From an uncultured Eubacteriales bacterium (GTDB lineage Bacteria > Bacillota > Clostridia > Christensenellales > Aristaeellaceae), in the NCBI GenBank assembly GCA_900548145.1, contig URJB01000003.1, positions 23,627 to 87,626 of the forward strand: a stretch of 64,000 bases of DNA, given 5' to 3'. How positions within the stretch are numbered: the stretch's first letter is position 1; the number at the start of each line of letters is the position of its first letter. Made by a program: the position numbers and the translations under genes. The notes below the pieces were generated by a model. The model had not been told where the DNA came from. It was given only the letters and a program-made list of their open reading frames with translations, and did no database searches. Positions 61,043 to 64,000 of this stretch are shown piece after piece.

Positions 61043-61534
61043 TCAGGACGAAAGCGTCTTGACCTGAAAACTGACGCCCCATACGTAATAGGTCACGATC
61101 AGCTCCCGAACGGGATGGGTGTCCTTCGGGGCCAGAATGGCCGCGTTGAAAACGCCGTCGCTCTTGGGGTTCAAGGAATATACCTGCTGATCCCGGAGCT
61201 GAAGAATATCCGTAGGCTGTGGCACCACCTGAATCTCGATCATGTCGATGGGCACCAGACAGCCGTTGTGGACGTTGACGGAAAACTGCAGATAAACGTA
61301 CTCGGACGCGTCCTTCCACTGGGTGGGCTTCTGGTACAGCGTGCCGATGAAGGTATCTTCGTCCACAGAGGTTTTCAGCGCAGTGAAGTACCCTTCCTGC
61401 TCCGCGGCGGACACGCCCACCGAGGAAACCACCTGCGCCGTCACTTCCGCAGTCATGAACAGGTAAGCCATCATCAGCACCATGACCAGCAAAAGGGCGC
61501 TCATCACCAGCGCGCCGATCTTCAGCGCCTTCAT
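61043..61534 (-). CDS. Single-span membrane protein of the stator-like operon
   Basis: A 163-residue protein with one N-terminal helix (residues 7-28, IGALVMSALLLVMVLMMAYLF) and a ~130-residue extracytoplasmic domain. That domain is probably beta-rich (YVYLQFSVNVHNGCLVPIDM; ELIVTYYVWGVSFQV). I do not recognise the family. Its ATG overlaps the stop of the MotB-like gene by 4 bases, so it is translated with the stator genes and is probably a third component. A terminator follows. Confidence 0.7.
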   Translation of the reverse strand: MKALKIGALVMSALLLVMVLMMAYLFMTAEVTAQVVSSVGVSAAEQEGYFTALKTSVDEDTFIGTLYQKPTQWKDASEYVYLQFSVNVHNGCLVPIDMIEIQVVPQPTDILQLRDQQVYSLNPKSDGVFNAAILAPKDTHPVRELIVTYYVWGVSFQVKTLSS

Positions 61535-62664
61535 TGGGCTCCTCCTTCCGCAGCTTCATATTCTTTCAGAATATCCCGCATTTCGTCGATCATTTCCGAA
61601 TCTTTCAGACGGAACTTAAATTCCACCCGGCGGGAAGCGTCCATGTCGATCTTGCCGTCCGCGCCGTAGATGGGGTCGGAATAGCTGCGGCCCTTGGCGG
61701 TGAGGATGCTTCGCAGCAGCGTCAGCTGATCCTTGGTCAGCTGGGGCATCTGCAGGCAGTAGGTAGCCACGGACAGGGCCCGTTCCTGGGACAGTTCCAG
61801 ATTCATCAGGTAATCTCCGGAGGTGTCCGTATGCCCTTCAATAATGATCTCACCAAGATAGTCGGAATATTCGGGCGAAAGCAGTACGCCCAGATAAACG
61901 GGGATGAACTGGTTGAGCAGGGTCTGGCCGCTCTGCTTGATGCTGTGCTTGCCCACGTCGAAGAAAACGGCGCTTTCCAGCATGATATCGCCGGTGTTTC
62001 GGTCTACGGAGGCTTTCAGATTGGCGCTGGTAAGCGCGTCGCCCAGCTCCCGGATGATCTTCGTTCGCACGCCTACCAGATCATCCAGCTTTTTCTGCTG
62101 GGTGCTCATGGCTTCCTGCTGCTGTCCCAGCAGGATCGTGGCGTTGGCCAGCTCGTTCTGCTTGGCCTCCAGATCGGCCTTGGCGACGGAAAGTTCGTCT
62201 TCTTTCTGTAATAGAGCGGTTTGGGCCGCCAGAATGATCTGTTTCTGTTCTTCCAGCGTCAGGTTCTGGTCGTCCAAAAGCCCCTGTTTGTCCTCCAGAT
62301 CGGTCAGGGCTTCGGTCAGCTCGTTTTGCTTTTGCAAAAGCGCCGCCTGCTGCTGGGACAGGGTCTCGGTCTGTTCGTCCAGCTTGGTCTGTTGGTCGCT
62401 CAAGGTTTGCCGCTGGGCCTGCAGTGTGGCTTCCTGATCCTGCAAAGTGGCCTGCTGGGCCTGCAGCGTGGCTTCCTGCGAAGCCAGCAGCGCGCCCTTT
62501 TCATCCAGCTCAGCCGTTTTGGTGTCCAGCATGGTAAAGTACTGGTACATGCTGTAGCAGAGAATCAGCACGAATACCAGGATCAGGGCCGCCATCATGT
62601 CCGAATAGCTGATCCACGAAGCGCCCCGATCCACGCTGGCCTTGTGTCTTGCGGTTCTGCGCAT
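61531..62664 (-). CDS. MotB/OmpA-domain protein with long coiled-coil (ZorB-like)
   Basis: A 377-residue protein. The cytoplasmic N-terminus leads into one helix (23-42) preceded by the proton-channel Asp in ISYSDMMAALILVF (D22). Residues ~46-200 are an unbroken coiled coil of near-perfect heptads (ATLQAQQ, ATLQDQE, ATLQAQR, QTLSDQQ...). Residues ~210-365 are an OmpA-type peptidoglycan-binding domain (FFDVGKHSIKQSG; IIEGHTDTSGDYLMN; SRRVEFKFRL). With the MotA-like partner it should form an ion-driven stator anchored in the wall. ZorB of Zorya defence has the same order, without so long a rod. Confidence 0.85.
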   Translation of the reverse strand: MRRTARHKASVDRGASWISYSDMMAALILVFVLILCYSMYQYFTMLDTKTAELDEKGALLASQEATLQAQQATLQDQEATLQAQRQTLSDQQTKLDEQTETLSQQQAALLQKQNELTEALTDLEDKQGLLDDQNLTLEEQKQIILAAQTALLQKEDELSVAKADLEAKQNELANATILLGQQQEAMSTQQKKLDDLVGVRTKIIRELGDALTSANLKASVDRNTGDIMLESAVFFDVGKHSIKQSGQTLLNQFIPVYLGVLLSPEYSDYLGEIIIEGHTDTSGDYLMNLELSQERALSVATYCLQMPQLTKDQLTLLRSILTAKGRSYSDPIYGADGKIDMDASRRVEFKFRLKDSEMIDEMRDILKEYEAAEGGAQ

Positions 62665-62679
62665 GGCTCTTCCCTCCCG

Positions 62680-63894
62680 TCAGCCCGGAAGGCTCAGGTC
62701 GTTCTGGGTCATCTGATCGTCCAGTTCGCTGGTCAGGCGGTCGGCGGCAATGCGCATATCCGCCAGCGAACGGGTCAGCAGCTCCAACTCCTGCCGCAGA
62801 TTCTGGTTCTGTTCTTCCAGCATGGCGGCTTCCTCCGTGCGCTTGGTCTGGCTGTTTTTCAGTTCTTCCGCCCAGTTCTGAAGGACCTGCGCCATCTGGG
62901 CACTGGCAACCTGCATGGACTGTGCGTCCGCCGCCATGGCCTGCGCGGCGTTCAGCGTATTCTGCAAATTTTTCTGGGTCTGCAGCTGGCCCTGACTGAC
63001 CATTTCCATCGTATGGCCCAGTGTGGTCATCTGACCGGAAAGCTGGGCGTTCATCTGGCTGACGAATTGGCCAACGATGCGCCGCACACCTTCCACCTGT
63101 TCCTGCGTAGCGCCTTGAATGAAAGTATCCAGCGACTTGGTCAGGGGATCCATGGCGCGGCTGACGGCCATTTCCAGCGACGAGGCCACCCGGTTGCCGA
63201 CCGCTTCGGCAATGCGGGCCAGCCGTTCTTCTTCGTCCTGCTTCTGGCAGATCAGCTGCACCTCCGGCAAAAGGGGACGGGGCATGGCCAGCTCATAGAA
63301 GGCTTCGTCGAAGCTGTCCAGCGCCCGGCATGCCCGGCCCACGCTCATGCGGTAGAACATATTGAACAGAAGCGAGCAGGTAATGCCCGCCACGGAGGTG
63401 GCGAAGGCAAAGCGCATCCCGGTCAGCAGCAGGGGAATGCTGTCCATCGTGCCCTGCGCGTCGGAAAAGTTGACGCTGGTCAGGCCCTCCATCAGGCCGA
63501 TGAAGGTGCCCAGAATGCCCAGCGAGGTCAACAGACTGGGGATGAGTTCCGCCAGCTGGGAATGGCCGGGCTTATCGATCACACTATCTTCATTTATATA
63601 GTCTTCGATATCGCAGGGCATTCCACGCACATCCAGCTGCCCCGCGTTCAGCAGGAATTTCTGCCATTCATTGCGGAGCGCACGGCCGAGGAAGCGCGGC
63701 TCCCGCCACGAGGGCCGCTGATTATTTCCGGCTGTTTTTTCCAATTTGGCTACGGCACGGTTCAGCAGGGAGCCGTTACGGAACACGGGATAGATACATT
63801 TACAAACGCCCACCAGCACCACCAGTGCGATGGCGCCGTAGACCAGAAAATCCACCAGATTCGTTCCCAGCAGGGACAAAAGTTGCTCAGGCAT
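62680..63894 (-). CDS. MotA/TolQ/ExbB proton-channel protein with coiled-coil tail (ZorA-like)
   Basis: A 404-residue protein with helices at about 13-33, 116-137 and 153-180. The channel core is SLLTSLGILGTFIGLMEGL and LLLTGMRFAFATSVAGITC, the pattern of ZorA/ExbB-type channels. Residues ~190-395 are a cytoplasmic, Gln/Glu-rich helical tail (SQMNAQLSGQMTTLGHTME; ELELLTRSLADMRIAADRL). Such tails transmit torque or a signal inward in ZorA. It starts the operon, 15 bases before the MotB-like gene, under its own promoter. No flagellar genes are in the window. Confidence 0.85.
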   Translation of the reverse strand: MPEQLLSLLGTNLVDFLVYGAIALVVLVGVCKCIYPVFRNGSLLNRAVAKLEKTAGNNQRPSWREPRFLGRALRNEWQKFLLNAGQLDVRGMPCDIEDYINEDSVIDKPGHSQLAELIPSLLTSLGILGTFIGLMEGLTSVNFSDAQGTMDSIPLLLTGMRFAFATSVAGITCSLLFNMFYRMSVGRACRALDSFDEAFYELAMPRPLLPEVQLICQKQDEEERLARIAEAVGNRVASSLEMAVSRAMDPLTKSLDTFIQGATQEQVEGVRRIVGQFVSQMNAQLSGQMTTLGHTMEMVSQGQLQTQKNLQNTLNAAQAMAADAQSMQVASAQMAQVLQNWAEELKNSQTKRTEEAAMLEEQNQNLRQELELLTRSLADMRIAADRLTSELDDQMTQNDLSLPG

Positions 63895-63926
63895 TCGCCA
63901 TCCCTCCGTAAAAGGAATTTATTCAT

Positions 63927-63955
63927 ATCTTAACACTTCTTTTATAAAAAGTAAA
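63927..63955 (-). promoter_or_regulatory. Promoter of the stator-like operon
   Basis: TTTACT (63950-63955), 17-base spacer, TAAGAT (63927-63932), about 33 bases before the ATG. The remaining bases to 64000 show no gene. Confidence 0.6.
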
Positions 63956-64000
63956 TACACCTGCAACAAGCACAGAGGCAGTGCCCCTGCGCCCCGGACT

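Noticed and set aside
61531..63894. Flagellar MotA/MotB stator
   Set aside because: No flagellar or chemotaxis genes are present, and the long coiled coils and OmpA domain differ from flagellar stators.
61043..63894. Complete Zorya defence system
   Set aside because: Only ZorA- and ZorB-like genes are seen; ZorC, ZorD or ZorE are absent from the operon, which ends in a terminator.
1..64000. tRNA or rRNA genes
   Set aside because: I found no cloverleaf or rRNA-like stretch by eye; a tRNAscan run would be decisive.
1..64000. Insertion sequences or transposases
   Set aside because: No transposase-like protein or flanking inverted repeats were recognised; the only foreign-looking stretch is the AT-rich island at 38205-39330.

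Overview
The window comes from a spore-forming, probably anaerobic Firmicute of the class Clostridia, with G+C in the high fifties by eye. The signs are two alpha/beta-type small acid-soluble spore proteins, an IspH-ribosomal protein S1 fusion, a cytidylate kinase-PlsC fusion, HutP, a T-box leader, a TPP riboswitch, a YesMN-type two-component system and a Na+-decarboxylase beta subunit. The sugar-related genes (GH3, GH13, two carbohydrate ABC systems) suit a gut or other polysaccharide-rich habitat. I cannot name a genus.

Layout. 1-593: end of a GH3 beta-glucosidase. 659-3790: tryptophan-type ABC importer behind a Trp-specifying T-box. 3787-7873: small regulator, esterase, TlyA methyltransferase, SH3b wall protein, YwaF-like membrane protein. 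7879-14234: maltodextrin operon (binding protein, two permeases, amylase, LacI regulator) with a LacI-type operator. 14388-20346: regulators (XRE with a superoxide-reductase-like tail, BlaI, MerR, TetR), SGNH hydrolase, HU, small alarmone synthetase and a nitrilase-family protein. 20381-38209: complete type I-C CRISPR-Cas locus with about 143 full-length repeats. 38288-39127: an AT-rich pair of small genes. 39331-45063: Fe-alcohol dehydrogenase, OadB/OadG pair, thiamine uptake and activation, HD nucleotidase. 45211-50533: housekeeping block (AspRS, IspH-S1, Cmk-PlsC, HutP). 50736-54467: acyltransferase, ferredoxin-type aldo/keto reductase, GNAT, thioredoxin, spore proteins. 54532-60881: YesMN two-component system and an LplB/LplC-type sugar importer. 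61043-63955: a self-contained operon for a MotA/MotB-like proton-channel stator without flagellar genes.

The most striking observation lies in the 335-base gap between cas3 and cas5, in a locus whose other cas genes mostly touch or overlap. On the minus strand a TTGACT-16-TATAAT promoter is placed to start a transcript on a miniature CRISPR repeat (22770-22794). This element has the layout of the array repeat (GT, stem, 4-base loop, stem, 11-base handle), but its stem is 4 bp instead of 8. The sequence after its handle matches, at 17 of 22 positions, a site at 22835-22856 preceded by a correctly placed type I-C PAM (TTC). Three of the five mismatches fall at positions 6, 12 and 18, the bases Cascade flips out. 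The site lies between the RNA's own promoter and the cas5 promoter (22868-22896). I read this as a CreR-like crRNA mimic that would direct Cascade to repress the effector operon and itself.

The array also records history. Its oldest part carries a block of 21 repeats with one changed base, its distal end decays stepwise, and several spacers are re-acquisitions from the same or related targets.
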